NCBI RefSeq assembly: GCF_041435195.1
Contig: NZ_CP108106.1
Span: 2,418,001-2,482,000 of the forward strand
DNA from: Streptomyces sp. NBC_00224
GTDB lineage: Bacteria > Actinomycetota > Actinomycetes > Streptomycetales > Streptomycetaceae
Reading direction: 5' to 3'
Length of the DNA stretch: 64,000 nucleotides
The number at the start of each line of letters is the position of its first letter. The first letter of the stretch is position 1. Positions 34,186-43,427 of this stretch are shown here, piece by piece. Position numbers and translations under genes: made by a program. Below the pieces are notes generated by a model. That model was not told where the DNA came from. It searched no databases and saw only the letters and a list, made by a program, of their open reading frames with translations.

Positions 34186-35133
34186 ATGCGCGTCACTAAG
34201 CTCGGTGCCAGCGGCTGTGCCGTCAGTGCGCTCTCCCTCGGCGCGGCCGGGCTCGGCAACCTCCTCGGCGAGGTGTCCGACGCCGACGCACGGGACGCGG
34301 TCGACGCCGCCTGGGACGCCGGTGTCCGCTACTTCGACACCGCCCCGCACTACGGCCTGGGGCTCTCCGAGCGCCGCATCGGCGCGGCGCTGCGGGACCG
34401 CCCCCGGGACGCGTACACCGTGTCCACCAAGGTCGGCCGCGTCCTGGAGCCGCTGGCGGAGCCGGCCGGTGACGATTCCGCCGAGGGGTTCGCCGTGCCC
34501 GCCACCCACCGCCGCCGCTGGGACTTCAGCGCGGACGGGGTGCGGCGGAGCATCGAGGACAGCCTCGGGCGCCTGGGCCTGGACCGGATCGACGTCGTCT
34601 TCCTGCACGACCCCGACGACCACGCCGAACAGGCCCTGGACAAGGCCTATCCGGCCCTTGAGCGGCTGCGTGCGGAAGGCGTCGTACGGGCCATAGGGGC
34701 CGGGATGAACCAGGCCCGGCTGCTGGCCCGGTTCGTACGGGAGACGGACGTGGACGCGGTGCTGTGCGCCGGGCGGTACTCACTGCTCGACCAGCGGGCG
34801 GGCGACGAGTTGTTGCCCGAGGCGGCCGCGCGCGGCAAGAGCGTGGTCGTCGGCGGGGTCTTCAACTCGGGGCTGCTCGCCGATCCCCGGCCGGGCGCCC
34901 CCTACGACTACGCGGCCGCGCCCCCGGCCCTCCTGGAGCGGGCGCTGCGGATCAAGGCGGTCTGTGAGTCGCACGGCGTCCCGCTGCGGGCCGCGGCCCT
35001 CGCCTTCCCGCTGCGGCACCCGGCGGTGGCGAGCGTGCTGGTGGGCGCACGCTCGGCGGCCGAGGTGCGGGACGCGGCCGAACAGTTCGGGCGGCCGGTG
35101 CCGCAGGCGCTGTGGGAGGAGCTGGGCGTATGA
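34186..35133 (+). CDS. Aldo/keto reductase, L-fucose dehydrogenase type
   Basis: The 315-residue protein is a monomeric TIM-barrel aldo/keto reductase: ALSLGAAGLGNLLGEVSD, GVRYFDTAPHYGLGLSERRI (D and Y of the catalytic tetrad), VSTKVGRVLEPLAEP (K), VVFLHDPDDHAEQAL (H), and the C-terminal NADP site VLVGARSAAEV. It resembles D-threo-aldose 1-dehydrogenases, which oxidise L-fucose to L-fuconolactone. The next two genes are a mutarotase and a lactonase-type amidohydrolase, each overlapping by four bases, exactly the enzymes needed to feed and hydrolyse that lactone. ATG 34186 is chosen because it begins MRVTKLG, a family start. Confidence 0.87.
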   Translation: MRVTKLGASGCAVSALSLGAAGLGNLLGEVSDADARDAVDAAWDAGVRYFDTAPHYGLGLSERRIGAALRDRPRDAYTVSTKVGRVLEPLAEPAGDDSAEGFAVPATHRRRWDFSADGVRRSIEDSLGRLGLDRIDVVFLHDPDDHAEQALDKAYPALERLRAEGVVRAIGAGMNQARLLARFVRETDVDAVLCAGRYSLLDQRAGDELLPEAAARGKSVVVGGVFNSGLLADPRPGAPYDYAAAPPALLERALRIKAVCESHGVPLRAAALAFPLRHPAVASVLVGARSAAEVRDAAEQFGRPVPQALWEELGV

Positions 35134-35441
35134 GGGTCGCACTGCACACCAGGGTCCGGGGCGACCGGATCGGGGCGTACGAGGCCGCGCACCGGGAGGT
35201 CCCGGCGGAGCTGACGGCGGCGATCCGGGCCGCCGGGGTCACCGGGTGGACGATCTGGCGCAGCGGCACCGAGCTGTTCCATGTGATCGAGTGCGCCGAC
35301 TACGGGCGGCTGCTCGCCGAGTTGGAGCGGCTGCCGGTCAATATCGCCTGGCAGGCGAGGATGGCCGAGCTGCTCGACGTCGTCCACGACTACTCCGGCG
35401 CGGGTGCGGACGCCGGGCTGCCGGTGGTGTGGGAGCTGTGA
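35130..35441 (+). CDS. L-rhamnose/L-fucose mutarotase family protein
   Basis: The 103-residue protein is of the RhaM/FucU-like ferredoxin-fold family: RVALHTRVRGDRIGAYEAAH, TGWTIWRSGTELFHVIECAD and WQARMAELLDVVHDYS, with the histidine residues that catalyse anomer interconversion. It converts sugar anomers so that the dehydrogenase can act. It overlaps the aldo/keto reductase and the next gene by four bases each, so the operon is tightly coupled. Confidence 0.85.
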   Translation: MRVALHTRVRGDRIGAYEAAHREVPAELTAAIRAAGVTGWTIWRSGTELFHVIECADYGRLLAELERLPVNIAWQARMAELLDVVHDYSGAGADAGLPVVWEL

Positions 35442-36307
35442 CGCCTGGGACGGGCGTGCGGGTCGTCGACGCGCACCACCATGTGTGGGACCTCTCCGTC
35501 CGCGACCAGGAGTGGATCGCCGGGCCCGAACTCGCCCCGCTGCGACGCACCTTCACCCTCGACCAGTTGCGGGGGGAGGCCGACGCCGCCGGGGTGGCGG
35601 CCACCGTGCTCGTGCAGACCGTGACGGTGGCCGAGGAGACCCCGGAGTTCCTGGCGCTCGCCGGGGACGACCCTCTTGTACGCGGCGTCGTCGGCTGGAC
35701 CGATCTCACCGCGCCCGGGGTCGCCGACGAGCTGGCCCGGCTGCGGGAACTGCCGGGCGGGGAGCGGCTGGTGGGGATCCGCCATCAGGTGCAGGGCGAG
35801 CGCGACCCCGAGTGGCTGCTGCGGCCGGACGTGAGCCGGGGGCTGGCCGCCGTCGCGGCCGCGAGGCTGGCGTACGACTTGGTGGTCCTCCCCCACCAGC
35901 TGCCCGCCTGCGTACGGGCTGCCGGGCTCCACCCCGGCCTCGCCTTCGTCCTCGACCACCTGGGCAAGCCGCCGATCGCCTCGGGCGCCACCGGGCCCTG
36001 GGGATCGGCGGTCCGCGCGCTCGCCACGCTCCCGAACACCGTCTGCAAGCTGTCGGGCCTGGTCACCGAGGCGGGCCCGGACTGGAAGGTGGCCGGTCTG
36101 CGGCCGTACGCGGACACGGTCCTGGAGGCGTTCGGACCCGGGCGGCTGATGTACGGCTCGGACTGGCCGGTGTGCCTGCTCGCCGCCTCGTACGGCGAAG
36201 TCCTGGACGCGGCGCGGGCGCTGGCCGAGGACCTGGGCCCGGATGAACGGGCTCAGGTCCTCGGCGGCACGGCGGACCGCGTCTACGGGCTCAGTGGCCG
36301 CGCTTGA
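35438..36307 (+). CDS. Amidohydrolase-2 family, L-fuconolactonase type
   Basis: The 289-residue protein has the amidohydrolase fold: DAHHHVWD near residues 10-17 (metal histidines), RHQVQGERD, FVLDHLGKPPI, NTVCKLSGLVTEA and YGSDWPVCLL (metal/base aspartate). COG3618 members hydrolyse sugar lactones such as L-fucono-1,5-lactone. Together with the aldo/keto reductase and mutarotase it forms an L-fucose-type catabolic operon. It starts at GTG 35438 (GTGA overlap with the previous stop). It ends convergent with the hydrolase gene at 36291, overlapping by 17 bases. Confidence 0.87.
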   Translation: MTPGTGVRVVDAHHHVWDLSVRDQEWIAGPELAPLRRTFTLDQLRGEADAAGVAATVLVQTVTVAEETPEFLALAGDDPLVRGVVGWTDLTAPGVADELARLRELPGGERLVGIRHQVQGERDPEWLLRPDVSRGLAAVAAARLAYDLVVLPHQLPACVRAAGLHPGLAFVLDHLGKPPIASGATGPWGSAVRALATLPNTVCKLSGLVTEAGPDWKVAGLRPYADTVLEAFGPGRLMYGSDWPVCLLAASYGEVLDAARALAEDLGPDERAQVLGGTADRVYGLSGRA

Positions 36308-36920
36308 CCCACTCGTCCAGGTGGGGTGCCTCGGCGCCGATGGTGGTGGAGTCGCCGTGGCCCGTCCGTACCACCGTCCCGGGCGGCAGGGTGAGCAGCC
36401 GCTCGCGGATCGAGTCGACAATCGTCGGGAAGTGCGAGAACGACCGGCCGGTCGCGCCGGGGCCACCGGCGAACAGGGTGTCACCGGTGAACACCGTGCC
36501 CAGCTCGGGGGCGTACAGGCACACCGCGCCCGGGGCGTGGCCCGGGGTGTGCAGCACGGTCAGCGTGGTGCCCGCGACCGTGACGGCCTCCCCGTCGGCC
36601 AGCTCGCCGTCGGGGGCGCGGTCCGGGTGGGTGAGCTTCCACAGCGGCAGGTCGTCGGGGTGGAGCAGCACCGGCGCCCCGGTGGCCTCGGCGAGCTCCG
36701 GGGCGGCGTCGATGTGGTCGTTGTGGGCGTGGGTGCAGACGATCGCGCGCAGGGTGCGGCCGCCCAGCGCGGCCAGGATCGCCGATGCGTCGTGGGCGGC
36801 GTCGATGACCACCGCCTCCTCGTCGTCGCCGACGATCCAGACGTTGTTGTCGACGTCCCACACGCCGCCGTCCAGCGCGAACGTGCCCGAGGTGACCAGG
36901 TGTTCGATGCGGGCGGCCAT
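36291..36920 (-). CDS. Metallo-beta-lactamase-fold hydrolase, mycothiol pathway partner
   Basis: The 209-residue protein has the MBL signature THAHNDHIDA (zinc ligands), a HTPGHAPGAVCLY histidine, FTGDTLFAGG aspartate and a final TGHGDSTT histidine. It has the size of small glyoxalase II-like enzymes. The start codon ATG 36920 overlaps the stop of the mycothiol-dependent dehydrogenase (ATGA). The family in this context hydrolyses S-acylmycothiols, for example S-formylmycothiol, releasing formate and mycothiol. That role is inferred from the operon. Confidence 0.85.
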   Translation of the reverse strand: MAARIEHLVTSGTFALDGGVWDVDNNVWIVGDDEEAVVIDAAHDASAILAALGGRTLRAIVCTHAHNDHIDAAPELAEATGAPVLLHPDDLPLWKLTHPDRAPDGELADGEAVTVAGTTLTVLHTPGHAPGAVCLYAPELGTVFTGDTLFAGGPGATGRSFSHFPTIVDSIRERLLTLPPGTVVRTGHGDSTTIGAEAPHLDEWVKRGH

Positions 36921-38005
36921 CAGAACGCCACCACCGAGCGCAGCACGTCGCCCTCGTGCATGCGCTCGAAGGCCTTCTCGACCTCGTCGAGCGCGATGGT
37001 CTCGGTGACGAAGGCGGCGAGGTCGATCCGGCCCTGCTGGTGCAGGTCGATCAGCATCGGGAAGTCCCGCGAGGGCAGGCAGTCGCCGTACCAGGACGAC
37101 TTGAGCGCGCCGCCGCGTCCGAAGACGTCGATCAGCGGCAGTTCCAGCTTCATGTCCGGGGTGGGCACGCCGACCAGGACCACGGTTCCGGCCAGGTCGC
37201 GGGCGTAGAACGCCTGCTTGTAGGTCTCGGGGCGGCCGACCGCCTCGATGACCACGTCGGCGCCGAAGCCTCCGGTCAGGGCGCGGACGGCCTCGATGGC
37301 GTCCTCGGTGCGCGAGTTGACGGTGTGGGTGGCGCCCATGATCTTCGCGGTGGCGAGCTTGCGGTCGTCGATGTCCACGGCGACGATCTTCGCCGCGCCC
37401 GCGAGCCGGGCGCCCACGACGGCCGCGTCCCCGACCCCGCCGCAGCCGATGACGGCGACCGTGTCGCCGCGGCCGACGTTGCCGGTGTTGAGGGCGGCGC
37501 CGATGCCCGCCATGACACCGCAGCCGAGCAGCCCGGCGACGGCCGGGGAGACCGAAGGGTCGACCTTGGTGCACTGCCCGGCCGCGACCAGCGTCTTCTC
37601 GGCGAAGGCGCCGATGCCGAGCGCGGGCGACAGCTCGGTGCCGTCCAGCAGGGTCATCTTCTGCTTGGCGTTGTGGGTGTTGAAGCAGTACTGGGGGCGG
37701 CCGCGCAGACAGGAGCGGCACTGGCCGCACACCGCACGCCAGTTGAGGATCACGAAGTCGCCGGGCGCCACGTCACTCACCCCGGCGCCGACCGACTCGA
37801 CCACACCGGCGGCCTCGTGGCCGAGCAGGAAGGGGAAGTCGTCGTTGATCCCGCCCTGCTTGTAGTGCAGATCGGTGTGGCAGACCCCGCACGCCTGGAC
37901 CTTCACCACGGCCTCGCCGGGCCCCGGATCCGGCACCACGATCGTCTCCACCCGCACGGGCTCGTCCTTCCCCGGCGCGATGACCCCTCGGACCTGCTGC
38001 GGCAT
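36920..38005 (-). CDS. S-(hydroxymethyl)mycothiol dehydrogenase
   Basis: The 361-residue protein is a zinc-dependent medium-chain dehydrogenase: catalytic zinc region [25 protein letters not shown], the structural-zinc cluster [15 protein letters not shown] and Rossmann motif [12 protein letters not shown]. The long N-terminal [12 protein letters not shown] and [20 protein letters not shown] segments match mycothiol-dependent formaldehyde dehydrogenases (also active in S-nitrosomycothiol reduction). It oxidises S-hydroxymethylmycothiol to S-formylmycothiol with NAD+. Start ATG 38005 follows AGGAAGGAAG, a strong ribosome-binding site. The downstream MBL hydrolase is translationally coupled. 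Mycothiol use supports an actinobacterial host. Confidence 0.9.
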   Translation of the reverse strand: MPQQVRGVIAPGKDEPVRVETIVVPDPGPGEAVVKVQACGVCHTDLHYKQGGINDDFPFLLGHEAAGVVESVGAGVSDVAPGDFVILNWRAVCGQCRSCLRGRPQYCFNTHNAKQKMTLLDGTELSPALGIGAFAEKTLVAAGQCTKVDPSVSPAVAGLLGCGVMAGIGAALNTGNVGRGDTVAVIGCGGVGDAAVVGARLAGAAKIVAVDIDDRKLATAKIMGATHTVNSRTEDAIEAVRALTGGFGADVVIEAVGRPETYKQAFYARDLAGTVVLVGVPTPDMKLELPLIDVFGRGGALKSSWYGDCLPSRDFPMLIDLHQQGRIDLAAFVTETIALDEVEKAFERMHEGDVLRSVVAF

Positions 38006-38193
38006 GCGTGAACTTCCTTCCTGGCACCGCCGGTACGCGCGGACGCGTACGGGCGGAAATGTGTACGGGCCCGACCTCCGCACGTTACTCCGGTCGGCCC
38101 GGTGCAGGTCTACCGGGCGCTCCGGATGGGCCCGCTTGTCCGGCTGGGGGTCCGGGGGTTATCCCCCGGGAAGATGCAGCCCTGGCGCATGCC

Positions 38194-38228
38194 GAAGGGC
38201 GGCACCCCGCGCCGGGATGCCGCCCTTC
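38194..38228. terminator. Terminator after amino acid permease
   Basis: GAAGGGCGGCA (38194-38204) pairs with TGCCGCCCTTC (38218-38228) in an 11-bp stem, 17 bases beyond the minus-strand permease stop at 38245. It is a probable terminator; it may also serve as a barrier before the mycothiol operon promoter. Confidence 0.7.
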
Positions 38229-38244
38229 TCGTATGTACGCGGTG

Positions 38245-39693
38245 CTACTTGGCCGCGAGCTCCGCGACCCGCTTGCGGACCAGGAACCAGCCGCCGACCA
38301 GCATGCCCAGGATCACGGGCAGGCAGTAGACGGTGGTGCGGCCCACGCCGCCGCCGTACCACATCAGGTACAGCACGGTGGCGAGGAAGACCAGCGTGAC
38401 GATCTGGGTGTACGGGGCCCAGGGCAGCTGATAGGAGGGACGGGTGAGCTTGCCCTCCTGGGCGCGGCGCCAGAACAGCAGCGAGCAGATCATGATCATC
38501 GCCCAGGTGCCGAGGATGCCGATGGAGGCGAAGTTCAGCACGATCTCGAAGGCGTCGTCGGGCATCAGCTTGTTCAGGGCGACACCGGCGGCGCCGAACG
38601 CGGCGGTCAGCAGGACACCGCCGTAGGGCACATGGCCCTTGTTCATCCGGGCCGTGAACTTGGGCGCGGAGCCCGCCACGGCCATCGAGCGCAGGATGCG
38701 GCCGGTGGAGTACAGGCCCGAGTTGAGGCTGGAGAGCGCGGCGGTCAGGACCACCAGGTTCATCACACCGGCCGCGCCCGGCACGCCGAGCTTGTCCAGG
38801 ACGGTGACGAAGGGGCTCTGCTCGCCGGAGTACTCGGTGTACGGCAGGAGCAGCGCCAGCAGGACGACCGAGCCGACGTAGAAGATGCCGACGCGCCACA
38901 TGATCGAGTTGATCGCCTTGGGCAGGATCTTCTGCGGGTTCTCGGTCTCGCCCGCCGCGACACCGCAGAGCTCGACCGAGGCGTACGCGAAGACGACGCC
39001 CTGGACGACCAGGAGCATCGGCAGCATGCCCATCGGGAAGATGCCGCCGTGGTCGGTGATGTTGGCCAGGCCCGGGGTGTTGCCGTCGACGCTGTGCTGG
39101 GTGGCGACCAGGTAGATGCCCACCGCCATGAAGGCGACCAGGGCGGCGACCTTGACGATCGCGAACCAGAACTCCATCTCGCCGAAGTACTTCACCGAGA
39201 TCAGGTTGGCGGTGAGGACCACTGCCAGGGCGATCAGGGCGAGGACCCACTGCGGGATGTCGCTGAACATGGCCCAGAAGTGGGCGTAGGTCGCGGCGGC
39301 CGTGATGTCGGCCACGGCGGTGGTCGACCAGTTCAGGAAGTACAGCCAGCCCGCCGTGTAGGCGCCCTTCTCGCCCATGAACTCACGGGCGTAGGAGACG
39401 AAGGCGCCGGAGGAGGGCCGGTAGAGCACGAGCTCGCCCAGCGCCCGGACGACGAAGAACGCGAAGACGCCGCAGACCGCGTAGGCGATCGCGAGCGAGG
39501 GGCCGGCGCCCGCCATCCGGCCGCCGGCGCCGAGGAACAGGCCGGTGCCTATCGCGCCGCCGATGGCGATCATGTTGATGTGGCGGGACTTGAGGTCCTT
39601 GCTGTAACCGGCGTCACCGGCATCGATGTGGGGGGTGCCCTGCGCCGGCGCGGACGCCGACGTCTCGGCCGCAGGCATGGTGCGGTCACTCAT
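38245..39693 (-). CDS. APC-superfamily amino acid permease (AnsP-like)
   Basis: The 482-residue protein has twelve predicted membrane segments and the amino acid permease signatures IAIGGAIGTGLFLGAGG, GELVLYRPSSGAFVSYAREF, and CGVAAGETENPQKILPKAIN. These place it in the AAT family with asparagine, GABA and D-serine/proline permeases; L-asparagine (AnsP) is the closest in my judgement, but the substrate cannot be fixed. A terminator hairpin follows. The FadR-type GntR gene lies 210 bases upstream on the same strand, but that gene is better explained by the divergent gluconate genes. Confidence 0.85.
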   Translation of the reverse strand: MSDRTMPAAETSASAPAQGTPHIDAGDAGYSKDLKSRHINMIAIGGAIGTGLFLGAGGRMAGAGPSLAIAYAVCGVFAFFVVRALGELVLYRPSSGAFVSYAREFMGEKGAYTAGWLYFLNWSTTAVADITAAATYAHFWAMFSDIPQWVLALIALAVVLTANLISVKYFGEMEFWFAIVKVAALVAFMAVGIYLVATQHSVDGNTPGLANITDHGGIFPMGMLPMLLVVQGVVFAYASVELCGVAAGETENPQKILPKAINSIMWRVGIFYVGSVVLLALLLPYTEYSGEQSPFVTVLDKLGVPGAAGVMNLVVLTAALSSLNSGLYSTGRILRSMAVAGSAPKFTARMNKGHVPYGGVLLTAAFGAAGVALNKLMPDDAFEIVLNFASIGILGTWAMIMICSLLFWRRAQEGKLTRPSYQLPWAPYTQIVTLVFLATVLYLMWYGGGVGRTTVYCLPVILGMLVGGWFLVRKRVAELAAK

Positions 39694-39902
39694 GTAGCTG
39701 TATCGCCTTCGTGAGGGGTCATGCGGTCGTGCGATACCGGGCTGTGCCGGTGCCGTCCCGGCTGTGGCCGGTGATGCGGGTGAGCTCTGGGGTCACCGCG
39801 GCGTGGCTGATTCGGGACATGGTCGCGGCTCGACGGGGCATTTGGCAGTGGCCAATGTCACGTGCGGGCAGATCTGTGATGAATCTGAGGTAAATCTGAG
39901 CT

Positions 39903-40604
39903 TTAGGGGGCGAGTACGTCCAATTCCTTGAGAGCCCCGACGGCGATCTCGCGGGTGAGTCTCTCGGCCCGTTCCGCGTCCCGCTCCCGGACCGCCTCGG
40001 CCACCTGGACGTGCAGGGTGACGGCCGCCGGATCGGGATCCTCGAACATCACCTGGTGGTGGGTTCTGCCGGTCAGCACCTCGGCGACCACGTCGCCGAG
40101 CCGGGCGAACATCTCGTTGCCGGAGGCGTTCAGGACGATCCGGTGGAAGGCGACGTCGTGGACGAGGTAGTCCTCCAGCCGGCGCCCGCGCGAGGTGGCG
40201 ACCATGCCGAGCGCCTGCTCGGTGAGGGCGGCGCACTGCTCGGGGGTGGCGTGGTCGGCGGCGAGCCCGGCGGCGACCGGCTCCACGGCCGAGCGCAGCA
40301 CGGTCAGTGAGCGCAGCTGGCGCGGCCGGTCGGATCCGGCCAGGCGCCAGCGGATGACCTGGGGGTCGTACACGTTCCACTGCTCGGTGGCCCGGACCGT
40401 CACCCCGACCCGGCGCCGGGACTCGACCAGCTGCATGGACTCCAGGACCCGGATCGCCTCGCGGATCACGGTGCGCGAGACGTCGAAGCGCTGGGCGAGC
40501 TCGTCGCCGCGCAGCACGCTGCCGGGCGGGTATTCGCCCGCGGTGATCGCGCGGCCGAGGGTGTCGAGCACCTGCGCGTGCAGTCCCTGGGCCTGTGTGG
40601 TCAT
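39903..40604 (-). CDS. GntR/FadR-type regulator of gluconate genes
   Basis: The 233-residue regulator has an N-terminal winged helix (LGRAITAGEYPPGSVLRGDE, then RFDVSRTVIREAIRVLES) and an all-helical FCD effector domain with metal/ligand histidines (HDVAFHRIVLNASGNEMF, TGRTHHQVMF). It is divergent from gluconate kinase and permease genes, the standard layout for a gluconate or gluconate-6-phosphate responsive repressor. An AT-rich dyad at 40672-40684 in the divergent gap is its likely operator. ATG 40604 fits: a leading MTTQAQGLHAQVLDTLG helix precedes the winged helix. Confidence 0.88.
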   Translation of the reverse strand: MTTQAQGLHAQVLDTLGRAITAGEYPPGSVLRGDELAQRFDVSRTVIREAIRVLESMQLVESRRRVGVTVRATEQWNVYDPQVIRWRLAGSDRPRQLRSLTVLRSAVEPVAAGLAADHATPEQCAALTEQALGMVATSRGRRLEDYLVHDVAFHRIVLNASGNEMFARLGDVVAEVLTGRTHHQVMFEDPDPAAVTLHVQVAEAVRERDAERAERLTREIAVGALKELDVLAP

Positions 40605-40671
40605 GGCCGTAAGGGTACGGGGCGGTGGGGTCGGGGCAGGACGGGCACGCGGGGGCCGCGAGCGAAAAAGT

Positions 40672-40684
40672 ATTACTTATTAAT
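40672..40684. promoter_or_regulatory. AT-rich dyad, probable GntR operator
   Basis: ATTACTTATTAAT carries ATTA and TAAT arms around five bases in an otherwise very G/C-rich 190-base divergent gap between the GntR gene and gluconate kinase. Such AT-rich islands in Streptomyces intergenic DNA usually mark operators or promoters. Assignment to GntR is inferred from position. Confidence 0.45.
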
Positions 40685-40798
40685 CACGAGGTCTTGAATA
40701 CGTCGCACCTTTGGGTTTCAGTAGCGCGACGGGCAGATGGCCGGAAACGACCCCCGCCCGGAACACATCGATGTCGACGAAGACAGCGAGGCACCGCT

Positions 40799-41308
40799 AT
40801 GAGCACCCCCCACGTCGTCGTGGTGATGGGCGTGGCCGGCACCGGCAAGACCACGATCGGCCCCCTGGTCGCCGTCGCGCTCGGCGTTCCGTACGCCGAG
40901 GGCGACGACTTCCACCCGGCGGCCAACGTCGCCAAGATGTCGGCCGGCGTCCCGCTGGACGACGGCGACCGATGGCCCTGGCTCGACGCGATCGGGCAGT
41001 GGGCGCACGGCCGGGCCGGCCTCGGCGGGGTGGTGAGCAGCTCCGCGCTGAAGCGGGCCTACCGCGACCGGCTGCGGGCGGCCGCCCCCGGCCTCGTCTT
41101 CCTGCACCTCACCGGCGACCGGGAGCTCATCGAGCGGCGGATGAGCGAGCGCAGGGGCCACTTCATGCCCACCGCGCTGCTCGACTCGCAGTTCGCCACG
41201 CTCCAGCCGCTCGGGGCGGACGAGGCCGGGGTGGCCGTCGACGTCGCCGGGACCCCCGAGGACATCACCGACCGGGCCGTCGCCGCGCTGCGCCGGCTCG
41301 CCGACTGA
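40799..41308 (+). CDS. gntK: Gluconokinase
   Basis: The 169-residue protein is a P-loop gluconate kinase: Walker A GVAGTGKTT (residues 11-19), GDDFHPAANVAKMSAGVPLD (substrate site), DRWPWLDAIG, SSALKRAYRDRLR and HLTGDRELIERRMSERRGHF. It phosphorylates D-gluconate to 6-phosphogluconate for the pentose phosphate pathway. Its start ATG 40799 fits the family's short N-terminus. The permease starts 34 bases later, so they form one operon. Confidence 0.92.
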   Translation: MSTPHVVVVMGVAGTGKTTIGPLVAVALGVPYAEGDDFHPAANVAKMSAGVPLDDGDRWPWLDAIGQWAHGRAGLGGVVSSSALKRAYRDRLRAAAPGLVFLHLTGDRELIERRMSERRGHFMPTALLDSQFATLQPLGADEAGVAVDVAGTPEDITDRAVAALRRLAD

Positions 41309-41342
41309 CCCACCGGCCAACTCACCAACCAAGGACCACACC

Positions 41343-42749
41343 GTGACCAGTCTCAGCGTCGAGATCCTGGCAGCGGGCGCGGCCGAGCCGATCACCTCGG
41401 CGGGCAACGCCCGGCTGGGGATCGCCGTACTCGCCGGCATCGCCGTCATCGTCCTGCTCATCACCAAGTTCAAGCTGCACGCGTTCCTCGCCCTGACCAT
41501 CGGCTCGCTGGCGCTCGGCGCCTTCGCGGGAGCGCCACTGGACAAGGCGATCACCAGCTTCACCACCGGCCTGGGCAACACCGTCGCCGGTGTCGGGGTG
41601 CTCATCGCCCTCGGCGCGATCCTCGGCAAACTGCTCGCCGACTCGGGCGGCGCGGATCAGATCGTCGACACGATCCTGGCGAAGGCCGGGAAGTCCGGCG
41701 GGCGCGCGATGCCGTGGGCGATGGTGGTCATCGCCTCGATCATCGGCCTGCCGCTGTTCTTCGAGGTCGGGATCGTGCTGCTGATCCCGGTGGTGCTGCT
41801 CGTCGCCAAGCGCGGCAACTACTCGCTGATGCGGATCGGCATCCCGGCGCTCGCCGGTCTCTCGGTGATGCACGGGCTGATCCCGCCGCACCCGGGCCCA
41901 CTGGTCGCCATCGACGCGGTCGGCGCCAACCTGGGCGTCACGCTCGCCCTGGGTGTGCTGGTGGCCATCCCCACGGTGATCATCGCCGGGCCGGTCTTCT
42001 CCCGGTACGCGGCGCGCTGGGTCGACATCCCGGCGCCGGACCGCATGATTCCCACGCGCCCCTCCGAGGACCTGGAGACCCGGCCGAGCTTCGTCGCGAC
42101 GGTGTCGACCGTGCTCCTGCCGGTCGTGCTGATGCTGGTGAAGGCCCTGGTCGACATCGTGGTCGACGATCCGAAGAACCACCTCCAGCGGGTCACCGAC
42201 GTGATCGGCTCACCGCTGATCGCGCTGCTCGCGGCCGTACTCGTCGCCATCTTCACGCTGGGCCGGGCCGCCGGGTTCAGCAAGGAGCGGATCTCCACGA
42301 CGGTCGAGAAGTCGCTCGCCCCGATCGCGGGCATCCTCATGATCGTCGGCGCGGGCGGCGGCTTCAAGCAGACGCTGATCGACGTGGGCGTGGGGCAGAT
42401 GATCCTGGACATCTCCAAGGACTGGTCCATTCCCGCGCTGCTGCTCGCCTGGCTGATCGCGGTCGCGATCCGGCTCGCGACGGGCTCGGCCACGGTGGCG
42501 ACGATCTCCGCCGCCGGCCTGGTGGCCCCGCTGGCCGCCGACATGTCCACCGGGCACACGGCCCTGCTGGTCCTCGCCGTCGGCGCGGGCTCGCTCTTCT
42601 TCAGCCATGTCAACGACGCGGGGTTCTGGCTGGTGAAGGAGTACTTCGGGATGGACGTCGGCCAGACGGTCAAGACCTGGTCGGTGATGGAGACGATCAT
42701 CTCGGTGGTGGCGCTGGGGTTCGTGCTGCTGCTGTCACTGGTGATCTAG
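41343..42749 (+). CDS. gntP: GntP-family gluconate:H+ symporter
   Basis: The 468-residue membrane protein has twelve to fourteen predicted segments and the conserved GntP motifs IGLPLFFEVGIVLLIPVV, GLSVMHGLIPPHPGPLVAID, and FSHVNDAGFWLVKEYFGM. It imports gluconate with protons. Start is GTG 41343 after AAGGACC. It is the third part of the regulator-kinase-permease set. It overlaps the convergent cytochrome gene by 15 bases at its end. Confidence 0.92.
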   Translation: MTSLSVEILAAGAAEPITSAGNARLGIAVLAGIAVIVLLITKFKLHAFLALTIGSLALGAFAGAPLDKAITSFTTGLGNTVAGVGVLIALGAILGKLLADSGGADQIVDTILAKAGKSGGRAMPWAMVVIASIIGLPLFFEVGIVLLIPVVLLVAKRGNYSLMRIGIPALAGLSVMHGLIPPHPGPLVAIDAVGANLGVTLALGVLVAIPTVIIAGPVFSRYAARWVDIPAPDRMIPTRPSEDLETRPSFVATVSTVLLPVVLMLVKALVDIVVDDPKNHLQRVTDVIGSPLIALLAAVLVAIFTLGRAAGFSKERISTTVEKSLAPIAGILMIVGAGGGFKQTLIDVGVGQMILDISKDWSIPALLLAWLIAVAIRLATGSATVATISAAGLVAPLAADMSTGHTALLVLAVGAGSLFFSHVNDAGFWLVKEYFGMDVGQTVKTWSVMETIISVVALGFVLLLSLVI

Positions 42750-43427
42750 CGGACCACCGCTCCCCCGGCCCTCCAGCTCCTCCAGCCACAGCCCGTGCTC
42801 CCGCCGGGCCCAAGAACGCCCCACCGACCCGGTGCGCATGCCACGGCGTGCCTCCGGGTCGAGGAGCGCCATGGTCACATGGCCGGTGAGTACGATCCCG
42901 ACGGCCAGCGCCAGCCAGTCGTGGACGAACGTCGAGCCGACCCGCACCGCCAGCGGCGCCAGGTGCGTGAACCACATGAACAGACCGGTGCCGAGCAGAA
43001 CGAGCGCGGCCCCGGTGATCCACCCCGCGTAGACCTTCTGCCCGGCGTTGAACTTGCCCGCCGTACGCGGGTGTTCGTCCCGGGTGAGCGCCGACCGCAG
43101 CCAGCGCCGGTCGTGCGGCCCGAACCGGTTGAGGCGGCGCAGATCGGCGCGGAAGGCGCGGGAGACGAGCCCCGCCAGGACCGGTACGGGCAGCAGCACG
43201 CCCGAGATCTCGTGCACTCGCACCACCAGCTCCCGGCGCCCCACGGCCTCGGCGAACTGCGGGAGATAGAGGACGGCGGCCGACAGCACGCACACGCCGA
43301 ACACCAGGGCGTTGATCCGGTGCACCCAGCGCTCGGCCCGGGTGAACCGCCGTACGCGCGCGGCCGGTTCAGCTCGTGGGGTGGTCGTCGCGCCCGTTGG
43401 ACCTGCCGACCCAGGCATCCGTGTCAT
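42735..43427 (-). CDS. Cytochrome b561-like membrane protein
   Basis: The 230-residue protein has four to five membrane helices with histidines placed to hold haem b (HRINALVFGVCVLSAAVLYL, VRVHEISGVLLPVPVLAGLV, HDWLALAVGIVLTGHVTMAL). It matches the cytochrome b/b561-like membrane subunits that pass electrons to molybdoenzymes. It follows the sulfite-oxidase-like gene on the same strand and overlaps it by about 60 bases, implying a joint complex, as for MsrQ-like partners of MsrP. The stop overlaps the gluconate permease convergently. Confidence 0.8.
   Translation of the reverse strand: MTRMPGSAGPTGATTTPRAEPAARVRRFTRAERWVHRINALVFGVCVLSAAVLYLPQFAEAVGRRELVVRVHEISGVLLPVPVLAGLVSRAFRADLRRLNRFGPHDRRWLRSALTRDEHPRTAGKFNAGQKVYAGWITGAALVLLGTGLFMWFTHLAPLAVRVGSTFVHDWLALAVGIVLTGHVTMALLDPEARRGMRTGSVGRSWARREHGLWLEELEGRGSGGPLDHQ

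Noticed and set aside
38008..39714. Plus-strand open frame of 568 codons opposite the AnsP-like permease
   Set aside because: Asp/Gly/Arg-rich composition with no recognisable domain; the permease frame has clear transmembrane segments and motifs.
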